NCBI GenBank assembly: GCA_029449245.1
Contig: JANATF010000013.1
Coordinates: 1,426,001 to 1,490,000, forward strand
DNA length: 64,000 nucleotides
Source: Mortierella alpina
Taxonomy: Eukaryota; Mortierellomycota; Mortierellomycetes; Mortierellales; Mortierellaceae
Direction of reading: 5' to 3'
In this document: positions 1 to 10,711 of the stretch, in pieces
Numbering within the stretch: position 1 is the stretch's first letter
Layout of the letters: the number at the start of each line of letters is the position of its first letter
Program-made: the position numbers and the translations under genes
The notes under the pieces: generated by a model
What the model saw: only the letters and a program-made list of their open reading frames with translations
The model's database searches: none
Told to the model about the DNA's origin: nothing

Positions 1-150
1 CCGCTGGTCGATGTCACCGCACAGCGATCGGATCGCATGAGGGTCGGCTCTTGGATGTTTTTTTTTTTCCTCTTTGCGCTGGCCTTTGCGGACTCAAAGG
101 TCTTTTTTTTCCTTCTCGCTGTATCATATTCCCCGTCCCACCCTTATACA
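1..150. other. 5' flank of SSZ1
   Basis: Upstream flank of the SSZ1 gene, with T-runs near 59-69 and 101-110. I see no other gene in it. The window edge cuts it, so the promoter may be incomplete. Confidence 0.4.
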
Positions 151-2014
151 ATGGAGTCTGTACGTTAGCCCTGCATGCCATGCCCGGCTGCTGCCATCCG
201 TCTCTCTGCTGTGAACAGAGCTCGTTTGCTCGGCCCTAGCTGTTTTCCATAGCTGACATGCCGTCTCCTCATTGAATGTTGTTACTAGGTCGTTATTGGA
301 ATCAACTTTGGAAGCACCAACAGCTCCATCGCCGTCCTGGCACCCAATGGACACTTCAACGTCATTGCCAACGCTGACGGTGAGCGCATGATCCCCTCCG
401 TCGTCGGATTCTCGGGCGATGAGGAGTTCTCTGGCACCCAGGCCCTTCAGCAGGCTGTCAGGAACCCAAAGAACACTCTCGAGGGTTTCCGCAAGTTGAT
501 TGGCAAGAAGTACGTGCCCTTGTCAACTAGTTTGTACTTCCTTCCTTCTCAGAGAATAGGCCATAAGCAGATCGTCTAACTATCCATTACGAAAACAAAA
601 TCGCTCTAGGTTTGAGGAGGTCAAGGTCTCCTCGGATGTTACCCACCCCGACATGGTCGCCAAGGACGGTCTCCCCGCCTACAAGGTCCACTTCAAGGGT
701 CAGGAGCACATCTTCACCGTCAACGAGATTGTCACCAAGCAGTTGAAGCACATTCTCGAGGAGGCTGAGGCTTACTTGGGATCCAAGGTCACTGGCGCTG
801 TTCTCGCTGTCCCCACCTATTTCACCGAGCACCAGCGCGAGGTTCTTTCCAAGGCTGCCACCGATGCTGGAATCAACGTTTTGCAGATCATTCAGGAGCC
901 CGTCGCCGCTGCTCTCGCCTACAACTTCGGACAGAACCCCGCCAAGGGCGATGCTCAGGACAAGACCGCTTTGGTCCTCGACATGGGTGCCTCCTCCTTC
1001 GACATCACCGTTCTCTCTGTCCGCGGCGGTATCTACACCATCTTGGAGACTGCTCACGACGAGACCTTGGGAGGAGCTGCATTCACCGAGCAGTTGGTTC
1101 AGCTGGTTGCTCAGGAGTTCAAGAAAAAGACCAAGGTTGATGTCGCTGGTAACAAGAAGGCTTTGTTGAAGATCTCCACCGCTGCCGAGATCACCAAGAA
1201 GCAGCTCGCCCGTTCAGCCATGGCCCCTTGCTCTGTCGAGTCTGTTGCCGAAGGCCTCGATTACAACGGTTCGATCAACCGTCTCCGCTTCGAGCTGGCC
1301 TCCTCTAAGCTCTTTGCTCGCTGCAATGAGTTGATTGAGCACATTCTCGAGAAGGCTCAGATGACCGCCGGCGCTATTGACGAGATCTTGTTGGTCGGAG
1401 GTGCCACCCGTATGCCCAAGTTCCAGTCCAGACTCCGTGACATCTTCCCCGAGACCACCATGCGCCTGGAGCAGGAATCGGATGAGGCCATCACTGTCGG
1501 ATGCGCTGCTCAGGCCTCTTTGATTGCCGGATTTGAGAAGGAGGACATTGTTGCCTCGACCAAGGAGAACATCACCGTCACCCCTCACACCGTCAAGCCC
1601 ATTGGTGTTGTTGGATCCAAGGACGAGTTCATCACCATCATCCCCAACCACACCCCCTTGCCTGCCAAGCGCGTCTTTGAGTTTGGCGCTGCCGAGGCTG
1701 GTCAAGCCGAGGTTTACTTTGCTCTCTACGAGGGTGAGCAGGATCCTCTCCCTCCCAAGAAGGAGAAGGTTGAGAAGATTGATGTCGGCTCAGATGATGA
1801 GGATGAGGAGGAGGATGAGGAGGAGTTGCCCGCCAAGCCCACTTTCCACAAGACCACCCTCCTCGCCGAGGTTGTCCTCAAGGAGCTCCCTGCTGGTGCC
1901 AAGGCCGGTGAATTGAAGATCGAGGCCACTGTCCAGGTCGATATCACCAACAAGCTCACAATCACCTTGCGCGAGAAGAAGAGCGGAAAGCAGGTTCGCG
2001 CCGAGAGCGCTTGA
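151..2014 (+). CDS. SSZ1: Ribosome-associated complex atypical Hsp70, Ssz1-like
   Basis: Ssz1 pairs with zuotin in the ribosome-associated complex, which stimulates Ssb Hsp70 on nascent chains in the cytosol. I place exons at 151-159, 289-509 and 610-2014, giving 544 residues (yeast Ssz1 is 538). The first coding exon is only ATG-GAG-TCT before a GTACGT donor; it joins in frame to the Hsp70 phosphate-1 loop VIGINFGSTNSS. Further actin-fold motifs are TYFTEHQR, QEPVAAALAY, VLDMGASSFD and LLVGGATRMPKF. The linker after the nucleotide domain is followed by a short beta domain with an acidic stretch (DVGSDDEDEEEDEE). A full Hsp70 substrate lid is absent, as is typical of Ssz1/HSPA14. The family call is firm; the 9-nt first exon is inferred from frame and splice sites only. 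Confidence 0.92.
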
Positions 2015-2294
2015 AGTGTAGAATTTTAGGACGAGGAACATAGAGCGAAAAAGTAAAGCATTGTATGAAACTTACATCCCACCGCTGCCTCACGAACGCG
2101 GTCGAAATACTCCAAGCACAGTGAAGTGCACGTACTTGGCCATTGATCCAGTTGCAAGTTGCAACCACGACAAGAACTATGTGCCTAAGCCACTGGATCG
2201 GCGATGCGTCCTCGAGCAATTCTGCCTTCATTGGAATTCTCACTTTGCTGCATCTCTCACGCACAGATTCACTCCCATCCATTTACCTGACATA

Positions 2295-3052
2295 ATGCCA
2301 CCCAAGAAGCCAACAGTTGCTCCCGCCGCTACCGCGACCAAGAAGGCTCTCAACCCTGCAGAACGAGCGGAGGCGATCGCGGCGGCCGTTGCTGCTGCTC
2401 AGGCAGCTCAGAACGCCAAAAAGGCAGGACCCACAGGAGCAGCCTCAGCACCCAAAACAACTTCAAATAGCAAGGAGACCACCAAGGACGCCGCCAAGGA
2501 TAACAAAGACAACAAAGAGAATGGCGACAACTCAAAGGAGGATGGTGCCGAGGACGACAAGGACGATGAGGAAGAGGACAAGGAGGCTGAAAAGGGCCAA
2601 AATGCAGAAGCCAAGGCTGCCATGAAGAACATGACCGGATACCAGCAGGAGATCGAACGCGAAGGTCTGGACTCGGACAAGCTGGAGAAGGTAAGACTTG
2701 AAAGAGTATGATGGGGTCTTCATCGACTTATGTTAAGCTCTAGCTTATGACTTTCTCTCCATCAACACCATAACGTTGCGACCATCATTCTTACCATGAC
2801 TTTTTTGTTGTTGTTGTTGTTGTTTGCTTATTGTTCTCTATGTAGGCCACGACCATTATCACCGATCTCATCAAGAAGCAAAAAGTAGAAAAGGCAGCAT
2901 CACAAAAGGAGGTGGAGAAATTGACGCTTTCCAAGGAAGCTGTGGAGTTGGTCATGTTCGAGATGGAGTTGTCCAAGGCTGCAGCAGAAAAGCACCTCAA
3001 GGAACATGGAGGCGATGTGGTCCGGACATTGGAGGCACTTATCACCGCTTGA
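2295..3052 (+). CDS. HYPK: HYPK-like NatA regulatory protein
   Basis: HYPK binds and regulates the N-terminal acetyltransferase NatA (Naa15/Naa10) at the ribosome. Exons are 2295-2690 and 2846-3052 (GTAAGA donor, TGTAG acceptor), giving 200 residues, longer than human HYPK (about 129). The N-terminal 130 residues are Ala/Lys-rich and then very acidic (residues about 75-105). The C-terminal 60 residues match the HYPK coiled helix and UBA-like domain: VELVMFEMELSKAAAEKHL, then KEHGGDVVRTLEALITA at the very end. It starts 280 bp downstream of SSZ1 on the same strand. The Ala/Lys-rich N-terminus has no recognised domain. The C-terminal domain makes the call strong. Confidence 0.85.
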
Positions 3053-3201
3053 AGAACATGGAGATACCTCTTTTCAACCCCATACAATGAAGCAGCCACG
3101 ACAACCCTGTCAACCTGCGCACGTTTTTCGTTCAAAAGCGTTTTTTTTTTTATTGATTGCGCGCTTAAGAAGCAAGATATGTACATTAAGGAAAGAGTCC
3201 T

Positions 3202-3681
3202 TTACATTCTACCCTGAGAGGTCTTGGAGTCAAGGTTACCTGCAGCATCGTGGCCAGCGTTGTATCCCGTGGGCTTGGCAGCAGCCTTGGCATTGAACTG
3301 GTTGACGTCCCCAAAGGCATCTGCATTAGCATTACTGTTCAGGTTACCGCTGGTGGGGTTGCCGCTGTTGAGGTGACCACTCAAAGTGGACGAGCTCTGC
3401 TGCGACTGCTGGTCGTAGTGGCTCTGATTGGGATCTTGGGTCTGGTCGGTGGCCATGGCATGGTTGAGCTGCTCTTGCGCCTTGTGGCCGAGGACTTTCG
3501 CCTGCTCGATGGCCTCGTGACCCTTGGCCATGGCGACTCCGACGTAGCTCTTGAGGGTGTCAGTGAGGGAGCCGGTGGCACCAGCAGGATGAGCAGCATC
3601 GTTGTTAGTGCCCGTGGGCGCCCAACTGTTGTTGTTGTTGGCGGGGCGATTGTTATTGTCGGGGCGGTTGTTGGGATTCAT
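3202..3681 (-). CDS. Small Asn/Gln-rich hydrophilic protein (LEA/hydrophilin-like)
   Basis: Single-exon frame of 159 residues with a true ATG. The N-terminus is Asn/Pro-rich (NNRPDNNNRPANNNN). A short amphipathic stretch follows (residues about 40-75, SYVGVAMAKGHEAIEQAK...LGHKAQEQ), resembling late-embryogenesis-abundant or hydrophilin helices. The rest is Ser/Asn/Gln-rich. There is no signal peptide, membrane segment or Cys pair. It is convergent with HYPK, whose stop lies 150 bp away. The codon pattern is like neighbouring genes (C/G at third positions), which supports it as real. I do not recognise a named family; a stress-related hydrophilin is an inference from composition only. Confidence 0.6.
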   Translation of the reverse strand: MNPNNRPDNNNRPANNNNSWAPTGTNNDAAHPAGATGSLTDTLKSYVGVAMAKGHEAIEQAKVLGHKAQEQLNHAMATDQTQDPNQSHYDQQSQQSSSTLSGHLNSGNPTSGNLNSNANADAFGDVNQFNAKAAAKPTGYNAGHDAAGNLDSKTSQGRM

Positions 3682-4816
3682 GTTCTGATAGTGGAAGGTA
3701 AAGAGGTAAAGAAAGCAACGTAGGAATGCCCGCGGCTATTTAGGACGATGAAGAAAATCTTTTCTTCTTATGAGGTTGAGCAGATCGCCGGTAGGATGCC
3801 AGGTTGGTTTTTGTCAATCAGACACGATACAGCAGGCAAAGTTCTCGGACCCGGGAGGGCGATCACGCTGAATCAGAAGCAATGAGATATCAACTATAGC
3901 GTTTCCAGACTCCCCCTTGTCTCAAAGAAGAGACGCGACTCGGGTGACGCTATTTGTAACGGGCCATGCACACATGCCCTCTTGATAGCCATAACAGCCT
4001 CCAGGTAGGCTGTTATGGCTCCAAGAGGGCACGACATCATTATGTAAGTAAAAGTTCGTAGGCACTTATGTAAGTTGTTCAAGGAAGTATTGGGTGTGCA
4101 ATTAATCGTTGCAGGCATAAGTGCCCGACGTGTATTTGACTTGCACACCGCTATAAACAAAACAAAAAAAAAAAAAGAACCCGCCGAGAAAATTTTCATA
4201 CCCTGCCTCAGTCTCATTTGTAAGTGGGCACTGAGAGTGTGGGAAGTTCATGAGGCCATCGGATTCCACTCTTCTCTTCATCCCCTCTTCATCCCATCGC
4301 CTCTCCCTTTTCCGGTCTCCTGTCCGCCCAGAGTGTTTCTGCCAGCAGCAGCAGGTTGATTGATCTTCCCATTGCCTCCTTCTCCGTGTCACCTTGCACC
4401 AGACGGCACGCCCGCCACGCAGTCCTCTCGCAGTTTCTGTCGTCCTTGACTTTCGTCGCTTTTGTTTGGCTGCATCCTTTCCACCAACCACAGAACAGCG
4501 CTCCGATCCAGCAGGACTTTTGGGATAATTTGGTGCATCCAGCACACACACCTCCACACCACCCACACACGCAACGGCACTCCTCCTGCCTCCTTTTTTT
4601 TGGACACCCACTTCTCAACGTCCATCCTCGAGCAAGCCTAGTGTAGCACAGACTGCTGTCCCCTTTCCTATCCCCTTCTGATTCCGATCGCCACCGCCCG
4701 TCCGCACTTGAGCCAGTATAACAAGCTTTCAACAACAGTCAAACACCTCTCTCTGTCCGCCCTTGCCGTCCCTGCCGTCACCTTCACCCCCTTGCACATC
4801 CCACACAACGGCCACC
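3682..4816. other. Intergenic, divergent promoters, CT-rich NF-YA leader
   Basis: Divergent promoter region between the hydrophilic-protein gene and NF-YA. It contains the 3976-4030 hairpin, a shorter 10-bp inverted repeat (4061-4070 with 4116-4125), an A-run at about 4162, and a pyrimidine-rich leader from 4260 to 4816. I see no conserved coding frame. Confidence 0.5.
3976..4030. repeat. Near-perfect long hairpin
   Basis: Arms 3976-4000 and 4007-4030 are complementary over about 24 bp, with one short mismatch/bulge near the middle of the stem, around a 6-nt loop (CCAGGT). The outer stem is GCCCTCTTG/CAAGAGGGC and the inner stem AGCCATAACAGCCT/AGGCTGTTATGGCT. It lies between divergent genes. 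It could be a small foldback element or a structured RNA; I cannot tell which. Confidence 0.8.
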
Positions 4817-6542
4817 ATGGACGATCACCACCAGCAGCCACACCACCATCAGTATCAATCGAGCCTGGTCTATGGACACCCGCAAGGAGGAGTAAGCCCG
4901 CCCTCCATCTTTGTGTAACACTAATCAGAGCCGGGGCACCTCCGCTCCTCAAGAAGCCCCTTGACTGACCTGCATATGCATCGTCCTATGTTTCTTCATA
5001 TCTTCCTGCATCTTGTCTCATACTTAGCATGACGACCATACAAGATATCAGGGATATCAGCAGTCATTCCAGCCACTGGTAATGGGCGATGACCTGGCCG
5101 AAGTTAAAGTTGTTTAACAAGTATGCTTACGTTGCTGACGCCATTGTCTCTCGTTTCGTCTGATAGCCTGGAATGATGCCACCGCAGAGCCCCACCAGCT
5201 CCTCCCCAACGTCTTCACACTCCCGTATGACGCACGAGCAAGAAGCTCATCAGCACCAGACAGGAGCATTTCCAGCGGACATGGGACAGCCGCACCGCCT
5301 TATGGGCGGGGAGGGTTCCGTGGGTCCGGCAGTCCAGACAGACGAAGAGCCACTCTATGTGAATGCGAAGCAGGTAAAAAGAGAAGCCCGAAAAAAAGGC
5401 GGGGGTGACTCACTGGGATACTACAAATGAAGTCTAGCGACTGATACTGAAAGGTTGTATATTTGTTGTTTTTCATTATACGTCGGTTAGTACCATCGGA
5501 TTCTTAAGAGACGCGCGGCAAGAGCAAAGCTGGAAGAGCTGAACAGGATGGCTAAGATTCGCAAGGTATGAGACTGAACCATGCAACGTACCTCTGGAAC
5601 CAAAAAAAAGGCCTCTGGTCAAGAGGGGTACACACACCCTTTCTCCGCCACTGCTTGTCTCCGACGGCTCTATCGGACATTATATTTCGAAGCGTAATAA
5701 CACTGGCGTATTTCTCGCTTTCTTAGCCCTACCTCCATGAATCCCGTCACAAGCACGCGATGCGTCGTCCACGCGGCCCCGGTGGTCGCTTCTTGACCTC
5801 TCAGGAGATCGCAGAGATGGACCGGATCCAGGCTGCCTTCGAGGCACAGGGCGGTGTTGGACCTGTGGGTGGCGACCTACACCTGGCCAATAACCACCAT
5901 ACTCCGCAGCAGGAACAGGCCTTCATCCAACAGCAGCTTCAGCTTCAACGCCAACAACCAGCCCAGCAACCACCACAGCAGAACCAGGCTCAAGTGCAGG
6001 CCACATCGGACTCTCAGCAGCAGCAACAACAGCAGCAAATTCCACTTCCATTACAGCAGCACCATCTTCCTCCTCAGCACTCCCAACAGCAGACTTCTGA
6101 CCAGCAGCAGCAGTACCAGGCGCAATTCCCTATGCATAACTCTGTTCTACAGCAGCACCATGAACTTCAACAGCATCACCAACAGCAACAACAGCACTCA
6201 TTCCAGCAACAGCAGCAGTATCCAGATGCGCAGCGATACACAACAGACCAATATTCGCAGCAGCTTCCTCCTTACTCCACTGATGGTGCTCCGCAAGGTC
6301 TGTATGATGTCTCCAATGTCGTGGTCAAGAGCGAAGCGCTTGACAACCCCTCCACAATGGTTACAAGCGCCGCCGCTGCTGCTGCTGCAGTCGCACAGAC
6401 AGCAAGCTCTTCAAACGGGGTATCAGGTCAACATACACCCGTGCCAGGCGAAGAGAGCGGCGCAGGAGTGTCAATGAAGAGCCAGGCGTCATCTTCACCG
6501 GGGTATCAGAACGGACCCAGTAAAACGGAACAGAAGAGTTAG
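4817..6542 (+). CDS. HAP2: CCAAT-binding factor subunit NF-YA / Hap2
   Basis: NF-YA/Hap2 is the sequence-specific subunit of the CCAAT-binding NF-Y/HAP complex with the histone-fold pair NF-YB and NF-YC. Exons are 4817-4891, 5028-5078, 5167-5373, 5491-5565 and 5727-6542, giving 407 residues. Start context is GCCACCATGG. The conserved core covers residues about 102-159: PLYVNAKQ, then YHRILKRRAARAKLEE (NF-YB/C binding), then PYLHESRHKHAMRRPRGPGG with the DNA-contacting RHKHA..R..G residues. Residues about 170-300 are a long Gln-rich tract, a typical activation region. Every intron is phase 0. The match to the family core is unambiguous. Confidence 0.95.
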
Positions 6543-6855
6543 TTAAGGACAGGTGGATGTGTACGACATAACTTGTTGGTAGTAGGATTCAGGGGGAAGG
6601 AACTACGGCGATTGAAAATGTGATAGAAAGTCGCATAGAGATATAAATGGAGGAGGGGCCGCAATATGTAAAGTAAAAACAATTCTTTGGCACCAGCAGC
6701 CATGCGAGTTCGAAACAGACGGATTGCGGGGCATAGATGAATAGGTAGGCGTCTCATAAGTAGCGCTGTTTGCTTGACGTCTAGGCCGCTCAAGATGCGA
6801 GGAAGCTTCTTCAGACACCTGTTATTTATACCATAGATGACACATGGTCATAATC
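6543..6855. other. Convergent 3' ends
   Basis: A 313-bp gap holding the 3' untranslated regions of NF-YA and the lectin gene. I see no further structure. Confidence 0.5.
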
Positions 6856-8945
6856 CTATATGAACTTTTTCTCGCTCATCTCGATGCGCTTCTTGTACCA
6901 GGTGTACGCAGATAGGGCAACAACCTGGACCAGAATCAAAAACACGACATACGACACCCATGAGGTCGAGTTGACCAGGCGGTTCTGCGTCATGCGATGC
7001 TGGATTGACTGACGCGACTATTATTTTTTGATATTTCGAAAGAAAAGGATCGTACAAAGGTCATTAGAGCGGATCCTTGAAGCAACGAAGAACAGCCTTC
7101 TCTGCACCTGAACGGAAGAGAGAAACAACGAACTGTTGACTTACATCCATGTCCTCCATCTTGTTATTAAGATTTCGCAGCTCTTCCTTGAGAACCTTGG
7201 TAATATCGGGTGAGTTCTTAACGCCGCCTTGCTGCATGATGTGGTCCACCATGTTCTGAACAACATTTTCCATGGCATGCAGAGATGAGGCCATCGAGTT
7301 GAGTCTGCGGTTGATATCATCCAAACTCCTGGCTGTCGATTCTGGGGGTTGCATTGGCGCTCCCAAGGACTCAAGTTTGCTGTGAATGGTATTAAGTGAC
7401 TCGACAATCCTGAACTGAGTGTCACTCACTGTCGCTGCGATTTGGGCCTGAGTCAAGAGCAAGAAAAAAAAGCAACATTAGGCAATGCTATCAGGAGATA
7501 TATCATGAACAACCTGACCCCATTGTACAGCAAAATGATATAGCACACTCACAGCTGAAAGGGTGTTAGGTCCATCATTCTCCTCCCGTAGTTTTTGCTG
7601 CTGCTCATCAATGAGTTTTTGGATTTCCTCGTAGGACTCCTTGTCCTTCTCATCTACCTTGACTTCCTCTCCCTTCTTGATCATTTCCTCTTCGTGAGGA
7701 CGCATATTTATCTATGTTGAGTTGTGTAAGCGAACATTAGATGTCATACTCAGATAACAGACCATCGGTGCTTCATTTTGAGGAACTAAATTGTACCTCT
7801 TTCTTTGCAGCTGGGTTGACTTCATAAACCTCGAATGTATAAAGGTCATGGTCGTCCGGTGTTCCCGTCTCTGCCGACTCGGCCTATGAATGCAAACAGT
7901 GAGGCATACGTTTTCAATATCAACAACATGCTCACAAGAGGAAATCCAACATATAACAAGATCAACATACCGAAACTCCAAAGTAGTGTCCAGTCGGCAA
8001 CAACACATCTTTCTGCTCAAAGCAAGTCACCATCTTCTTGCCCCTGTGGAAGGTGTCCACGGCGACCTTGAGATTCTGGTCAATGTAAGAAACACGGACC
8101 ACGACTGGGATAGGCGAGTTTTTGTAGTCACGAAGACAGCCTCCAAAAGTGTTGAGCGCCGGGTTGGATGGGAATTTCTTGGTGCCGTCGTTTAGGAAGC
8201 CGTAGATGACCGGGTTGGTTCTCTAATGTTGACGAGGAGAAGAATGTCAATTGCGCGTGTACTTCTCAAGATAAGAGAACGGCTCGAGCAGGTTGATAGA
8301 CTGGCATGGGAGCGGTACTTTTGTAGCCAAAAAAAAAAAAAAAAAAAAAAACTTTGACCATTGATGTTGTGTTGTGCACGCACCTGATTGGCTGGATCGC
8401 TCGTGTGCAAAAACAGACCCAATCCCTTCCACTCGTCCTTACTGCCAAAGACTGGTCCTTCAACAGCGCGTTCCTGTGTGTACCAGAACGCCAGGCCTTT
8501 ACCGCCGACATGACTCTGTCCAAAGGTCTTGAACGAGAACTCAACCTCCCACTCCTTGTACTCGTTTGGGGTCGTCCGCCAGACTGACCCACTCAATAAG
8601 GGAACCGAAGGTGCCAGACGGATAAAGTCCAGGGCCACAAACGTGTCTGTTTCGTGACGAGAGAGAGATAAAAGGCGTGGTATGTTAACGACAAACTACT
8701 CGACGCGTTTGCCTGAGAGTATCCTTGCCAGCTAAAGTTTGAGACAAGCAAAACCTACTGCCATGGTGGTCCCAGTTTGGCATCTCTCCCTGGTACATGA
8801 AGGGCTTCTTTAGAGATTGCTTATAGTCATAGCGACGCAGAGCTGCTGGCTGGTTGAACTCGTCCTGCTGGGTTCGACTCTCTTTACCCCAGGCGAGGGC
8901 CGTGGAGAGGCAGACGATGGGCACTAAGAGAATGCTGGTCTTCAT
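6856..8945 (-). CDS. LMAN1: ERGIC-53/VIP36-type L-type lectin cargo receptor
   Basis: Transmembrane lectin that carries glycoproteins from ER to Golgi. Exons (minus strand, 5' to 3'): 8945-8759, 8646-8384, 8222-7971, 7883-7797, 7711-7553, 7447-7145, 7017-6856; 470 residues (human ERGIC-53 is 510). A signal peptide (MKTSILLVPIVCLSTALAWG) is followed by a legume-type lectin fold (FIRLAPSVPLLSGSVW, GGKGLAFWYT, LGLFLHTS, FGGCLRDYKN, DDHDLYTFEV). Then come a charged coiled coil (about residues 275-415) and one C-terminal TM segment (WVSYVVFLILVQVVALSAY). The tail ends KKFI, a dilysine plus hydrophobic ER retrieval/export signal like the KKFF of ERGIC-53. All seven exons join in frame. Confidence 0.93.
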
Positions 8946-10711
8946 GATGAACAAAGACTGTGTGGGTGAGGGGAGGAACGCGCGTTCTACAGGGATGTGT
9001 GAGTCTGCAGCAAATGACTAATTCGCACGCAGGGCGGAATGAGAGCACCGATAGAGGGGGTGCAGATGGACAGACAGGGGCAAAGCAGCGTGGTCTTGCG
9101 AAGGTCCGATGAGCAAGGTGTTGGCGGCTGTCGGGTTGGGAAAGTGCTGAAAGACAGGGGGAAGAAGAGAGAAACCCCTTCCTGTGCTGAAGGAAGTGTC
9201 TGACAAAAAAGAGGGCGTGAGAGGTGTGGGTATTCACAGCATACCCGCATCCCTGCACCATCCTACTGCACATGTACTCGACCCTGGTGGGAACACAAAC
9301 AATCGAGGATTTCTACTGGATGTGTGAGTGCCATACTTTCCTTGAGGACACTTGCACTAGCAATTGACTCTTGCTGCACGATACAGTTGAGGAGGCTTCG
9401 GTGCATGACTGAGCAGCTGCAGAGAAGCTTATGGGCAGGCAGGGTGCACAAGTCTACGCTGCACCCAACTCCTCAAACGGAACCCCGCGTTGAGACTGGG
9501 TCCGCTGAAGCTCACTCCTTCAACGGTCCGTGCGAAACAAAAGACTAAAAGCTCATTTAAACCAAGGTGCATACTTGCCTCTCGCCTTGATTGACTTCAT
9601 GGCTCTCTCTCTCCTGGGAACAAACGTTCGCGAGAGCAAGCAAGGGCCAATTGACCCCATGTTCCGTTTGCATGGAGAAGCTCTTAAATCTCCATCTTTG
9701 GTTGCCTGCCTGGCGCACTGCTCCTGAAAGCGCCTTTGCTCGTTCGGCGGCTCATTTGATCTCTTTTGGCCATCATACGATCTTCTCTCCGTGGAACTGT
9801 TCGCAGAAAAGATAGACAGCTCTCTGTGATTGCTTCCACGATTTCTGTTGAGGCCTTTAGGAAGCAATTGATAAAGAGAGTCCTATTGTTAGGCTTCAAA
9901 CTTCGGCTACTATTATTACTGGACTCTCCCAGTCCCATGCTCTGGCTCCCGCCTATCCTTTGAGGCTACTCACTCTCAAACGCTTCAGGTATTCGTTTAT
10001 TTGCAGCGTTCACCTCAAGCATGACCTGTTGAGCAGTAGAGAGAAAAAATACGCCGATAACAACTGGACACACACGAGAATGTGGAGTAAGCGCGCGTTA
10101 GACCTGCCTTGTCAGCTGCACATCGGCCGTTTCAATGCCAGAAGGGTGCAAATGAAGAGGATCCAGGCTACATCATCGAGCCTTTCCCTATGACAACACT
10201 ATGGGGGGCCGGCAGAATTCCAGAGCCACTATTGGGAGCATGTACTGTTGCTGAGCACGACTGTGGTTGCCAGCTGCTTGATGGCCGCCATGGTGATCAG
10301 CAGCGCCCTAGCAACTAGTAGCGAGTTCAACAAGAACAGAGTGCGCTTGACTATTGCGCGTGGCTCATTCTTTGCATCCTTTTTTCTTTTTCTCTCGCAT
10401 GGCACGGGACATTTGATTCAAAGGAGAAAGGAACACGCTCCTCGCCTCATGTCATGTCATGCCGTATCCTCGATTTTTGGACTTTTTGCATGACCCCGGA
10501 GATTGAGTGGAGTGCGCCAAGGCGGAGAATCGTATAAAAGGACAACCCATTTTCCTCGTCGTATTCTACAACTTCTCATTCAGCTCTGATTGTCCGCCTT
10601 GCCTATTCTCCTCTAAGCAGTCTATATACTTTTCCTGCAGTCCCACTCTCCCTCTCCTAGTCAGCCTAATTTTGTATCCATCGACACCAACACTTGTAAA
10701 TCATTCCAACG
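8946..10711. other. Intergenic stretch, no gene recognised
   Basis: Divergent promoter region of the lectin gene (minus) and the 10712 gene (plus). Several short open frames exist on both strands, but none has family similarity, sensible splice context or coding-like composition. The only regulatory site I can point to is the TATA box near 10533. Confidence 0.4.
10533..10539 (+). promoter_or_regulatory. TATA box of the 10712 gene
   Basis: TATAAAA lies 173 bp upstream of the ATG at 10712. Pyrimidine-rich sequence follows, as expected for a fungal core promoter. Confidence 0.5.

Noticed and set aside
587-1057. Long antisense open frames over SSZ1 (and similar ones over malate synthase, SPB1 and eIF5-like genes)
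   Set aside because: They mirror strongly GC3-biased coding sequence on the other strand and show no family resemblance.
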